Of a DNA stretch of 64,000 nucleotides, positions 30,243-38,300 are shown in pieces. Below the pieces are notes generated by a model. It was not told where the DNA came from. It saw nothing but the letters and a program-made list of their open reading frames with translations, and did not search any database. Each line of letters begins with the position of its first letter. Positions within the stretch are counted from its first letter, which is position 1. The translations under genes and the position numbers were made by a program. The DNA is from Saccharopolyspora rhizosphaerae (lineage in GTDB: Bacteria > Actinomycetota > Actinomycetes > Mycobacteriales > Pseudonocardiaceae), in the NCBI RefSeq assembly GCF_003931915.1, contig NZ_RSAA01000035.1:558001-622000 (forward strand). Reading direction: 5' to 3'.

Positions 30243-30555
30243 GACCTCGAACTCCACGTCGGGCAAGGCTCCGGACAGGAACAGCCCGGTCGGGCGGTCC
30301 TGGTCCGGGGCCTCCCGGTCGGGACCGGCCGGCTCGGTGCCGGCCTCGGTCCACGGTCGGCCCTGCGGCGCCGCCGGTGCCCCGGGTACGGGGACGACCA
30401 GCACGAACACGAGGAACATGGCCTCCTCCTTCCGCTCACACCCAGACCATCGGCCAGACCGTTCGAACACTTGATCGCTCGAACAGGTGATCTAGTGGCG
30501 AAGGTCTCGGATCCCGCCCGACGCGGTGCACCGAACGGCGCCGAGAATGGAGCCC
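30243..30555. other. menB-menE gap with a minus-strand start signal
   Basis: The 313-base gap between menB and menE holds, on the minus strand, a strong ribosome site (GGAAGGAGGAGG) 2 bases before an ATG at 30420. The frame begins MFLVFVLVVPVPGAPAAPQG, continues acidic (GPDREAPDQDRPTGLF), and then runs without a stop into the antisense of menB, so its true end is unclear. It may be a small secreted or membrane peptide with a frameshift, or chance. No terminator with a T-run was found. Confidence 0.3.
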
Positions 30556-31737
30556 ATGCCGAACGCCCGGGACCTGCAGCCGCTCCAAGTGCCTCCGGGA
30601 ACCGGCGCGCTGGAGGTTCTGCCCGCGCTCCGCCGCGCGCTCGACGGCGACGGCCCCGCGCTGCTGCCGGTCGCGGCCGACTCCCCCGAGGAAGCGCAGC
30701 GCCTGATCAGCGCGCTCGCAGGCCCGCTGGCCCCCGGTGAGGACGCCGAGCACGACCCGACAGCCCTGGTCATCGCCACCTCCGGCTCCACCGGTGCCGC
30801 CAAGGGCGTGTTGCTGCCCGCCGGGGCGCTGCGCGCCTCGGCCGAAGCCACCCACCGCAGGCTCGGCGGCCCCGGCGAGTGGTTGCTGGCGATGCCCGCC
30901 CACCACGTCGCGGGCGTGCAGGTCCTGGTGCGCGCGTTGCTGGCCGGCACCACCCCGCGCGCGGTCGACACCTCCAGCGGTTTCCGCCCGGACGCCTTCG
31001 CGGTCGCCGCCCGCGACGTCCTGCGCTCCGGCGGTAGGCACTACACGGCTCTGGTCCCGACGCAGCTGTCGCGGTTGCTCCAGGAGGGTGGTGAGGGCCT
31101 CGCTGCGCTGCGCCGCTTCGACGCGGTGCTGCTCGGCGGCGCGGCCACGCCGCCGGCCCTGCTGTCCCGAGCGCGGGACAGCGGCGTCCCGGTCACCACC
31201 ACCTACGGGATGAGCGAGACCGCAGGTGGGTGCGTCTACGACGGCGTTCCGCTGGACGTCGCGAAGGTCGACGTGGAGGGCGAGCTCGGCCCGATCAGGC
31301 TGGCCGGACCGATGCTGGCCCAGGGGTACCGCCACCAGCCGGACGCGGACGCCTTCGCCGGCGGCTGGTTCCGCACCGGGGACCTCGGCCGCATCACCGA
31401 CGGCAGGCTCGAGGTCCTCGGCCGGGCCGACGACATGATCATCACCGGCGGCGAGAAGGTCGCTCCGCTCCCGGTCGAACGGGTCCTCACCGAGCAGCCG
31501 GGCGTGCAGGAGGCCTGCGTGCTGGGCGTGCCCGACCCCGAGTGGGGTCAGGCCGTGGTGGCCGCCGTCGTCGCGAGCCAGGGCGCACCGCCGGATGTGA
31601 ACGCCCTGCGGGGCGCGGTCCGCGCGCGCCTCGGAGCCGTCGCGACGCCGAAGCGCATCGCGCTGCTCGACGAGCTCCCGCTGCGGGGACCGGGCAAACC
31701 GGACCGGCGCGCGCTCGCGGAGCGGCTGACCTCCTAG
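30556..31737 (+). CDS. menE: o-succinylbenzoate-CoA ligase
   Basis: A 393-residue acyl-adenylate-forming ligase, compact as in other actinobacterial MenE. The P-loop is ALVIATSGSTGAAKGVLLPA, the A5 region TTTYGMSETAGGCVYDGVPL, and the hinge and A8-A10 region WFRTGDLGRI, GRADDMIITGGEKVAPLPVE and GPGKPDRRALAERL (final catalytic Lys in GKPDR). It activates o-succinylbenzoate for MenB. ATG 30556 follows GGAG; ATG 30547 is an alternative. Confidence 0.92.
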   Translation: MPNARDLQPLQVPPGTGALEVLPALRRALDGDGPALLPVAADSPEEAQRLISALAGPLAPGEDAEHDPTALVIATSGSTGAAKGVLLPAGALRASAEATHRRLGGPGEWLLAMPAHHVAGVQVLVRALLAGTTPRAVDTSSGFRPDAFAVAARDVLRSGGRHYTALVPTQLSRLLQEGGEGLAALRRFDAVLLGGAATPPALLSRARDSGVPVTTTYGMSETAGGCVYDGVPLDVAKVDVEGELGPIRLAGPMLAQGYRHQPDADAFAGGWFRTGDLGRITDGRLEVLGRADDMIITGGEKVAPLPVERVLTEQPGVQEACVLGVPDPEWGQAVVAAVVASQGAPPDVNALRGAVRARLGAVATPKRIALLDELPLRGPGKPDRRALAERLTS

Positions 31738-31772
31738 CCGAGCGCCTTCCCGCGTGAGCGAAGATGAGGCGC

Positions 31773-32645
31773 ATGGCGACTGTCGCGCAATGGATCGAGG
31801 GTGCCCGTGTGCGCACCTTCCCGAATGCGATCGCGCCGGTGCTGGCCGGGTCCGGCGCCGCCGCGGGAGTGGACTCGTTCGACCCGCTGATCGCACTGCT
31901 GGCCCTCGTGGTGGCCCTGAGCCTGATCACCGGGGTGAACTTCGCCAACGACTACTCCGACGGCATCCGGGGCACGGACGACTCCCGCGTGGGCCCGTTC
32001 CGGCTCGTCGGGTCGCGGTCGGCTCGCCCGCGCGCGGTGCGCAACGCGGCATTCGCGTGCTTCGGCGTGGCCGCGGTGGCGGGGCTCGGCGTCGTCGCGC
32101 TGAGCGGTCAGTGGTGGTTGCTGGTGGTCGGCGCGCTGTGCATCGCCGGCGCCTGGTTCTACACCGGCGGTAGCAAGCCCTACGGCTACGCGGGGCTGGG
32201 CGAGCTGGCGGTGTTCGTGTTCTTCGGACTGGTCGCCGTGCTGGGCACGATGTACGTGCAGGCGGGCACGGTGTCCGGGTTCGGCATCGGTGCGGCGGTC
32301 GGCGTCGGCTCGTTGTCCTGCGCGGTGCTGGTGGCCAACAACCTCCGCGACATCCCGTCCGACCGGGTCACCGGCAAGCGCACGCTCGCGGTGATGCTCG
32401 GCGACCGAGACACGCGGACCCTCTACACGGCCCTCGTCCTGGTCCCGTTCGTCATCACGGTCCTGATCGGCCTGCGCAACTCCTGGGTGCTGCTCGGCTT
32501 CCTGGCGCTGCCGCTGCTGCTCATCCCGCTGCGGGCCGTGGTCCGGGGAGCCACCGGCCTGTACCTGATCCCGGCCGTTCGGGACACGGGCTTCGCCATG
32601 CTCGCCTGGGGCGCGATCACCGGCCTGGCCCTGGCCTTCGGCTGA
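31773..32645 (+). CDS. menA: 1,4-dihydroxy-2-naphthoate polyprenyltransferase
   Basis: A 290-residue integral membrane prenyltransferase with about 8-9 helices. Both aspartate-rich prenyl-diphosphate motifs are visible: [21 protein letters not shown] near residue 48 (NDxxD) and [19 protein letters not shown] near 190 (DxxxD). It attaches the polyprenyl tail to give demethylmenaquinone. ATG 31773 ([20 protein letters not shown]) matches known MenA starts better than ATG 31764. Downstream of menE by 35 bases, so probably co-transcribed. Confidence 0.94.
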   Translation: MATVAQWIEGARVRTFPNAIAPVLAGSGAAAGVDSFDPLIALLALVVALSLITGVNFANDYSDGIRGTDDSRVGPFRLVGSRSARPRAVRNAAFACFGVAAVAGLGVVALSGQWWLLVVGALCIAGAWFYTGGSKPYGYAGLGELAVFVFFGLVAVLGTMYVQAGTVSGFGIGAAVGVGSLSCAVLVANNLRDIPSDRVTGKRTLAVMLGDRDTRTLYTALVLVPFVITVLIGLRNSWVLLGFLALPLLLIPLRAVVRGATGLYLIPAVRDTGFAMLAWGAITGLALAFG

Positions 32646-32658
32646 CTCGTCGTGCTCG

Positions 32659-33188
32659 TCACCGCGAGCGGGTCCTCGCGAGCGGCCTGACCCGCGCGAG
32701 GACCCGTTCGTCCACGCGCGGGTCTTGCGCGTTCCCACGCCGAAGACGCTGACGGCGAGGAACGGTGCGACGGCGACCACCACGGCGCCGAACTGCGCGA
32801 TGCGGTTCTTGGTGGTCAGCTCGTAGAGGGTCACCTGCGAACCGGTGCGGACCCGCACCGGTGTCGTGCAGGTCATCTTCGCCGAACCGGAGAACCAGGG
32901 CGTGATCCGGTTGACCCGGTACCGGCTCTCGTTGCGGTAGCTGGTCACCTCCCGCGTCTCGCCGCGGGCGGGAACGACCCTGCAGACGGCCGTCTTCTTC
33001 CTGTCCGAGCTGACGATCACCATCGGCCGGCCGTCCCACTGGTAGACCGGGCCGGAGGAGCCCGATGCCGTGGAGGACTTGGCCAGCGTGGTGCCGCTGA
33101 ACACCGCGATCCCGAGGAGCACGGCGGCGATCAAGCCGACCAGCACAGCCCAACCGGTGGCGATGCCGAGCAACGTCTTGCGGTTCAT
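32659..33188 (-). pseudogene. Two-helix membrane protein gene, frameshifted near its end
   Basis: The frame starts MNRKTLLGIATGWAVLVGLI at ATG 33188 (GAGGGGTGG upstream) and encodes one N-terminal membrane segment, an external domain with CRVVPARGETREVTSYRNES and MTCTTPVRVRTGSQVTLYEL, and a second membrane segment (AQFGAVVVAVAPFLAVSVFG). After TRKTR the frame never stops and would run through all of menA antisense. In the next frame the tail VDERVLARVRPLARTRSR ends at 32659, just before menA, so a frameshift around 32715-32727 is inferred. Unknown family; last member of the ESX-like cassette. Confidence 0.55.
32669..32706. terminator. Perfect 12-bp inverted repeat at the menA 3' side
   Basis: CGGGTCCTCGCG (32669-32680) and CGCGAGGACCCG (32695-32706) pair perfectly around a 14-base loop. 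It begins 23 bases after the menA stop and lies in the tail of the converging gene, so it may stop transcription in both directions. There is no T-run. Confidence 0.55.
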
Positions 33189-33202
33189 CGTCGATCCACC
33201 CC

Positions 33203-33631
33203 TCACCGCAGGAACGATCCCGGCGGTTCGTCGTCGAGGTCGGCACCGGCCGACCGGTTCGGGTCGTTGCTGAATCACGGTCGGGAGGTCGTAGCCCGCG
33301 TCGAGCATGTCCTTGGCCTGCTTCATGTTCTGCACGCTCGCCGAGAACGTCGCTCGCACCGACTCGTCGCGGAAGGCTGCACCGTCGGCCACGTCCTGCC
33401 AGCGGAACTCGCCTGCGTCGACCCGGCGCTGGAAGGCGGCGATCTCCGGCGGCGCGTCACCGCCGCGGATCTGCCGCTCGATCTCGTCGATCCACTCGTC
33501 GGTGAGCTCCACCGCGGGCAGTTCGGCCTCGAACCGGGTCGCCTCGCCAGTGCCTCTTCTGCCTGGAGCATCCGCTCTTCGAGCATCTCCTCGGCCGCGC
33601 GGACCTCCGGCGTCCTCGGGTCTCCGCTCAT
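33203..33631 (-). pseudogene. ESX-cassette small protein gene with two frameshifts
   Basis: It begins MSGDPRTPEVRAAEEMLEER at ATG 33631, 12 bases after the previous stop with a GAGGGGGCG ribosome site. The frame then loses sense; coding resumes in another frame as EATRFEAELPAVELTDEWID and DAGEFRWQDVADGAAFRDES, with a shift near 33541-33548. A second shift near 33268-33277 is needed to reach SNDPNRSAGADLDDEPPGSF and the stop at 33203. Together they give a charged, helical protein of about 140 residues with no recognised family. Confidence 0.6.
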
Positions 33632-33642
33632 CCCGCGCCCCC

Positions 33643-34508
33643 TCAGACGTTCCCGGCCGACAGCGTCTGGTCGCCGCCGGCCGTGCCCGCGCCGGAACCG
33701 CCCCGCGCGGCGCTGCGCACTCCCGCGGCGGAATCGCGCACACCGGTCACGGCACCGCGAGTCCCGGTGGCTGCTCCGGACACCGCCGTGACGTCGTCCC
33801 GTGCCTGGAGCCGATGTTGACCACGTCGCCGAGGCTGTTCGCGTCCTTGATCTGGGCCAGGTTCGTGCCCGCGCTCGTGACGGCGTCGACCAGCTGCACC
33901 ACGGAGTCGTACAACGCCTGCAGCGCCTCGAAGAGCGCCAGCACCGCCATCACGATCTCGACGCACTTCTCGACGTTGCGCACGACGTTCGCCCAGCCGG
34001 CGCCCGGGATCCAGCCGGTGGCGGCCGCTTCGACGAGCCGGTCGACGAGCTTCTTGATCAGTTCGAGGGCCTTGTCGGTCATCTTGCGCGACATCTCGGC
34101 GGCCCGGGTGAAGCCCTTGCCGACGAGCTGGGCCAGCACCGCGTCGCCCTCGAGCGCGACCGTCCAGGTGCTCACCAGCAGCGCCTCGAAGGCGATCGCA
34201 CCGTCACCGTCCCAGCTCCCCCGGAGGTCGCAGATGCCCTGGTTGAGGTTCGTGCGCACCGCGCGCAGCGCGTCACCGATCTGGTTCCACGCCTCGGCGT
34301 TCGCCTCGATCTGGGAGAAGTCCCCGGTGATCGGCGTGATCAGCTGCTCGACGAGGTTCTCACCGGTGACCTGCTCGTAGACCCAGTTGACGGCCTGCAC
34401 CTGCCAGCCCGCGTCGTCGACGGCCTGCTGCAGCGGGTCCCCGTTGGCTCAGCTGGGATCCGCTTCGAGGAGGGCCAGCGGGTTCTCGGCGTCTTCGCAC
34501 GAAGCCAC
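33643..34508 (-). pseudogene. ESX-type substrate-like gene with in-frame stop and frameshift
   Basis: The inferred start is GTG 34508 after GAGGGGGCGGGA: MASCEDAENPLALLEADPS, then an in-frame TGA at 34449-34451, then continuing ANGDPLQQAVDDAGWQVQAV and NWVYEQVTGENLVEQLITPI. The middle (ANAEAWNQIGDALRAVRTNL, then a W-containing DLRGSWDGDGAIAFEALL) resembles long helical WXG100/PPE-like proteins of actinobacterial ESX cassettes. Near 33803-33808 a frameshift is needed to join VVNIGS to ARDDVTAVSGAATG and the stop at 33643. Reading from GTG 34400 alone gives a 217-residue protein without the normal start. Confidence 0.65.
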
Positions 34509-34518
34509 TCCCGCCCCC

Positions 34519-34896
34519 TCAGACCTTGACCTCGTCGAGTTCGGACTGGATCTTCTGGAACATCGCGGCGATCGCGCGCTCGGTCTCCTCGTAGTCCGAG
34601 ACCACGTCGGCCAGATCCGCCTGCACCTTCTTCAGCGCGGCTTGCGCCAGGTCGAGCGTTCCGCCGTAGAGCGCGGTCGCCGCCTCGACGGCCGGCACCA
34701 GCGTCACCATCAACCCGGTGAAACCGCTGGTGTCCGACGCGGTCCTCTCCGCCCAACCGCCGATCTTCCGGAGATGTCCGGCATTCCGGTCGAGCAGCCG
34801 GCCGAAACCGCTGAGCTCCCCCGGGATCGCGCGCAAGTTCTCCGCCACCACTTCCCACTCATCCGGAGATCGCACGGCACGGTGAAGTCGGCACAC
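34519..34896 (-). CDS. Small helical ESX-associated protein (EspC/WXG100-like)
   Basis: About 115-125 residues, nearly all helical: DEWEVVAENLRAIPGELSGF, then LRKIGGWAERTASDTSGFTG and a C-terminal ADVVSDYEETERAIAAMFQK. Size, helix content and pairing with the next gene match the small secreted partner in actinobacterial ESX substrate cassettes. The start is unsure: GTG 34896 and GTG 34875 have no good ribosome site, and another frame upstream (DFTVPCDLRMS) also looks coding, so the N terminus may be frameshifted too. Family assignment is by resemblance only. Confidence 0.5.
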   Translation of the reverse strand: MCRLHRAVRSPDEWEVVAENLRAIPGELSGFGRLLDRNAGHLRKIGGWAERTASDTSGFTGLMVTLVPAVEAATALYGGTLDLAQAALKKVQADLADVVSDYEETERAIAAMFQKIQSELDEVKV

Positions 34897-35039
34897 CTCA
34901 GCCCGCGACGGTTCACCGATGTCGCGGGATCGCGAGCAGTCGGCGCGATCTCCCCCAGTTGTTGAGGATTCGACCCGACTCCGGAGGTCAGCAGGGGACG
35001 TTCGAGGCGAGCGTTAGGGGTCCGTGATCAACTACTGCG

Positions 35040-35606
35040 TCAGCGGACCACGGCGGCGAGGACGTACTGGGCGACGTCGGCGGCCGTGGTGCAGGTGTCC
35101 GAGTCGGCCTCGCCGGAGACCACCGAGATCTGCAGGGTGGCGTCGGCGACCGGGGCGTAGACGGTGCAGTCCGAGGCGCGGAGGACCTGCGTGCCGCGCA
35201 CCGGACCGAGCTCGACCTCCTCCGTCCCGAGGTCGGCCAGACCCGGGGCCTGCGCCCCGATCAGGACCTCACGCCCGTTCCTGCGGTCCGCGAAGCCGCA
35301 GCCGCGGACCGGTGGCTCGATGCCGACCTCCCGAGGCTGTCCGGGCTCGACGGTGAAGGCCAGCGCGGCGAGCTCGTCGGGCCGCACGAGGCCGCACAGG
35401 TCCTGCGCGGACAGCGTGCCGAGCATCCGCCGCTGCTCGGGCGGCACCTCGCGGGTGATCGACGGGGCGCTGCTGCTCGCGGTGGACTCCTCGGTCGTGC
35501 TGGGCTCCGAGGAGGGCGACGCGGGCTGGTCCGGTCCCGCCGCGGTGCAACCGGACAGGGCGGTGCTCGCGAGCACCGCACCGATCAGCAGGCGCTTGGC
35601 GAGCAC
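35040..35606 (-). CDS. DUF3558-type lipoprotein
   Basis: A 188-residue lipoprotein: signal RLLIGAVLASTALSGC with lipobox LSGC near residue 21, then a Ser/Thr/Pro/Glu-rich linker and a small folded domain starting LGTLSAQDLCGLVRPDELAA that contains two or more likely disulfide cysteines (CGF, DCTVY, DTCTTAADV). This matches DUF3558 lipoproteins of actinomycetes. GTG 35606 has GGAGGAGG 4 bases upstream. Function unknown. Confidence 0.75.
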   Translation of the reverse strand: MLAKRLLIGAVLASTALSGCTAAGPDQPASPSSEPSTTEESTASSSAPSITREVPPEQRRMLGTLSAQDLCGLVRPDELAALAFTVEPGQPREVGIEPPVRGCGFADRRNGREVLIGAQAPGLADLGTEEVELGPVRGTQVLRASDCTVYAPVADATLQISVVSGEADSDTCTTAADVAQYVLAAVVR

Positions 35607-35637
35607 CGGACCTCCTCCGCGCACGATCGTCGACGAC

Positions 35638-36735
35638 CTAGTCTGCCTGGAACTCGCCGGTGGAGTGGAAGTGCTCCAGCACCTTCCGCGGCGCTTCGAG
35701 GTCCATGCCCTGCTCGGCGACCCAGGCGTCGTCGAAGTAGGTGTGGGTGTAGCGCTCACCGCCGTCGCAGAGCAGCGTGACGATGCTTCCCGTGCGCCCC
35801 TGCGCCAGCATCTCCGAGACCAGCGCGAACACGCCCCACAGGTTGGTCCCGGTGGAGCCGCCGACGCGGCGGCCGAGGACCTGCTCGGTGCAGCGGATCG
35901 TGGCGATGGAGGCCGCGTCCGGCACCTTGATCATCCGGTCGATGGCTTGGCCGATGAAGGAGGGCTCGACCCGCGGCCTGCCGATCCCCTCGATGAGCGA
36001 ACCGGAATCGCTAGTCCGCGACGGGTCGCTGTCGCGCCACGCCTCGAAGAACACCGAGCGCTGCGGGTCGACGACCGCCAGCCGAGTGCTCAGCCTGCGG
36101 TAGCGCAGGTAACGACCGATCGTCGCGCTGGTGCCCCCGGTGCCAGCACCGACGACGATCCACGCGGGTTCGGGGTGCCGTTCGAGCGCGAGCTGCTCGA
36201 AGATCGACTCGGCGATGTTGTTGTTGCCGCGCCAGTCCGTGGCGCGCTCAGCGTGGGTGAACTGGTCCATGAAGTGGCCGCCGAGCTCAGCGGCCAGCCG
36301 CCGCGATTCGGTGTAGATCGCGCCGGGTTCGTCGACGAAGTGGCAGCGTCCGCCTTGCCACTCGATCAGCGCGACCTTCTCGCTGCTGGTGGAGCGGGGC
36401 ATCACGGCGATGAACGGCAGATCGAGCAGGCGGGCGAAGTAGGCCTCGGACACCGCCGTGGACCCGGACGACGCCTCGATCACGGGCGTGTTCTCGGTCA
36501 CCCAACCGTTGCAGATGGCGTAGAGGAACAGCGAGCGGGCCAGCCGGTGCTTGAGCGAACCGGTCGGATGTGTTGACTCGTCCTTGAGGTAGAGGTCGAT
36601 CCCCCACTCCGCGGGGAGCGGGTACCGCAGCAGGTGCGTGTCGGCGCTGCGGTTGGCGTCGGCCTCGATGATCCGGACCGCCTCGTTGGTCCACGCCCGC
36701 GTGCGCGCGCAGGAGCGATCGACGTCGCTGATCAT
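35638..36735 (-). CDS. PLP-dependent cysteine desulfhydrase/synthase family protein (Cds1-like)
   Basis: A 365-residue fold-type II PLP enzyme. The PLP lysine is in [20 protein letters not shown], the substrate/phosphate loops in [17 protein letters not shown] and [20 protein letters not shown]. It is longer and more divergent than CysK and resembles mycobacterial Rv3684 (Cds1), which releases sulfide from cysteine. ATG 36735 overlaps the stop of the DUF4229 gene (ATGA). Cysteine synthase activity remains possible. Confidence 0.8.
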   Translation of the reverse strand: MISDVDRSCARTRAWTNEAVRIIEADANRSADTHLLRYPLPAEWGIDLYLKDESTHPTGSLKHRLARSLFLYAICNGWVTENTPVIEASSGSTAVSEAYFARLLDLPFIAVMPRSTSSEKVALIEWQGGRCHFVDEPGAIYTESRRLAAELGGHFMDQFTHAERATDWRGNNNIAESIFEQLALERHPEPAWIVVGAGTGGTSATIGRYLRYRRLSTRLAVVDPQRSVFFEAWRDSDPSRTSDSGSLIEGIGRPRVEPSFIGQAIDRMIKVPDAASIATIRCTEQVLGRRVGGSTGTNLWGVFALVSEMLAQGRTGSIVTLLCDGGERYTHTYFDDAWVAEQGMDLEAPRKVLEHFHSTGEFQAD

Positions 36736-37103
36736 TCGCCGTCCGCCGGGGCGTCACCGCGCAGCTGGGCACGCAGCTGCTCACGGCGTTCGCGGCGGTG
36801 CTCGGTGCGCTCGGCCATGCCGAGCGCCACGCGGCGCCGAAGCCGGCCGAAGACGAGCAAGGACAGGGGCATGACCACGACGACGGACACGGCGATCGCC
36901 ACCAGCACCGGTACCTGGGCCAGCACCAGCAGTCCGGCGACGATCGCGACCAGGCCGAACCGGGCGGCGGTGTAGAGCGCGATGTCGCGGGCGAGGTGGG
37001 GCGTGGCCTCCGACTGACCGCCTGCCTTCGCGGCGGTGCCCGCCTCGGGGACGGCTGCTGCCGTCGGTTCGGACTCGGTCGTCGTCTCCTGCTGTTCCCG
37101 CAC
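36732..37103 (-). CDS. DUF4229 membrane protein
   Basis: A 123-residue protein with an acidic/Ala-rich N terminus, two membrane segments ([20 protein letters not shown] and [20 protein letters not shown]) and a basic, Arg-rich C terminus beginning [18 protein letters not shown]. This is the layout of DUF4229. GTG 37103 is the start. Coupled to the downstream PLP enzyme gene by a 4-base overlap. Function unknown. Confidence 0.72.
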   Translation of the reverse strand: MREQQETTTESEPTAAAVPEAGTAAKAGGQSEATPHLARDIALYTAARFGLVAIVAGLLVLAQVPVLVAIAVSVVVVMPLSLLVFGRLRRRVALGMAERTEHRRERREQLRAQLRGDAPADGE

Positions 37104-37289
37104 GTCACCCAGGGTAGAGCACCCCGGATGCGGCCCAGCGAAGCGGCCGCGACCAGCGACGACGGTCGCCCGAAGCGCCGTTTTCGTCCCTTACCTTCCC
37201 TTTACCTAAACCCAAATGTTCGAGTACCTGACCTTCCGAGTGCCACGATGCGACCGGAATGCCCGAATACCAGTTATCGCAAAAGTGGA

Positions 37290-37303
37290 GGTCACCTGTG
37301 ACC
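37290..37303. repeat. Palindrome across the bldC start codon
   Basis: GGTCAC-CT-GTGACC is a perfect dyad with 6-base arms. Its right arm contains the GTG start codon and its left arm lies between the ribosome site (GGAGG, partly overlapping) and the start. It could be an operator or an mRNA hairpin that hides the start. Confidence 0.5.
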
Positions 37304-37522
37304 GCGTCGACTCAGCAACCTCGCCAGAACGGTCAGGAGCAGCTCCTCACCCCGGGTGAGGTCGCGGCGCTCTTCCGGGTCGACCCCAAGACCGTGACCC
37401 GATGGGCCACCGCGGGCCGGATCGGTTCCATCCGCACCCCCGGTGGTCACCGTCGCTTCCGCGAGTCTGAGGTCCGCACCCTGCTGGCCGAGCTGACCAA
37501 CGACGTCGACCGCACAGCCTGA
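37298..37522 (+). CDS. bldC: BldC-type developmental transcriptional regulator
   Basis: A 74-residue MerR-like winged-helix protein. The core LLTPGEVAALFRVDPKTVTR, WATAGRIGSIRTPGGHRRFR and ESEVRTLLAEL is almost superimposable on Streptomyces BldC (about 68 residues), which controls the timing of differentiation. GTG 37298 is chosen because GGAGG lies 6 bases upstream; a longer frame from 37259 lacks one. Upstream are AT-rich TTACCT direct repeats near 37191-37208. Confidence 0.93.
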   Translation: MTASTQQPRQNGQEQLLTPGEVAALFRVDPKTVTRWATAGRIGSIRTPGGHRRFRESEVRTLLAELTNDVDRTA

Positions 37523-37842
37523 CCGACCGGTCCGGCAGCGGGGCACGTCCCGAGCGGCGCGTACGCGACGCGGCGGAGCTCGACCCACTTGCCAACCCCT
37601 CGTGGTGAGTGCTCGCAGCCACCGCAGCGGAGCGCCGAAGAGCAGTCGCACCAGCCGAGAACCACCGCACCACGTCGACGACCACGGGGCGGCCGGCCGA
37701 TGACGACCGCCGCCCCTGGTGACGGCCCGCACTCCCGCGAGGCGTCACCAGGGGCCCGCTCGCCACCGGACACGTTCGGACGAGGACAGCACCCACTCCG
37801 ATTGGGCTAACCTCGGAAGCAGAACGTTTGGAGGTGGCCACG
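37523..37842. other. Gap between bldC and the small membrane protein
   Basis: A 320-base stretch with no convincing gene. Near its 3' end is a TAACCT sequence at 37808-37813 that could be a -10 element for the next gene. No strong hairpin or repeat was noticed. Confidence 0.4.
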
Positions 37843-38031
37843 ATGATCTATGCCCTCGCCGCGATCGGCGCGATCACCATCGCTGTGCTGATGTGGAAGG
37901 CGTTCGGTCCGGAGGTCGCCGCCACAGCGCGTCCCCGGCGAACCCCCGTCGCTCCCGACGACGACCCGGAGTTCCTGCGGAAGTTGGCCGAGCAGCAGCG
38001 CAACAACGAACGCCCAGCAGAAGAGGATTGA
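37843..38031 (+). CDS. Small single-pass membrane protein
   Basis: A 62-residue protein: an N-terminal membrane segment (IYALAAIGAITIAVLMWKAF), a basic patch, then an acidic tail (DDDPEFLRKLAEQQRNNERP). ATG 37843 has GGAGGTGG 6 bases upstream and a -10-like TAACCT some 30 bases upstream. Not recognised as a named family; small proteins of this shape are common in actinomycetes. Confidence 0.65.
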   Translation: MIYALAAIGAITIAVLMWKAFGPEVAATARPRRTPVAPDDDPEFLRKLAEQQRNNERPAEED

Positions 38032-38075
38032 ATCGCGTTCCTCCTGAGCACTCGTCTTCTCAGCGGTGCGGGCGG

Positions 38076-38184
38076 CAGAACCTGAGCGGCTCCGTGGACT
38101 CCGTGCGCCACTCCTGATGCACGCCGCCAGTGCACGGCGTCGCGGCGTACTCGCCACGAAGCCGCTCAGAACCTGCGGCGGTGC
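38076..38184. repeat. Dispersed intergenic repeat blocks, copy 1
   Basis: In the 269-base gap 38032-38300, CAGAACCTG occurs twice (38076-38084, 38167-38175). CCTGAGCGGCTCCGTG (38081-38096) is the exact reverse complement of 46301-46316, and GAACCTGCGGCGGTGC (38169-38184) is identical to 61534-61549. No gene is seen in the gap. Confidence 0.75.
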
Positions 38185-38300
38185 GAGGTGAGTCCCACAC
38201 CTGACGACGCGGCTGCCGCCGCGAGCCGCCTCAAGCCTGCGGCCGTGCGCGCTGAGGGCCACGCCTGGCTCAGGTGCACCGCCGCAGTGGTCGATTGGCG

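Noticed and set aside
29181-30420. A long minus-strand gene covering menB
   Set aside because: Only the first 60 codons lie outside menB; the rest is antisense to a well-supported gene. The start signal alone is kept as a finding.
31734-33743. A single 669-residue minus-strand protein
   Set aside because: It is a run of three unrelated frames: parts of two cassette genes and the antisense of menA. The junctions coincide with inferred frameshifts.
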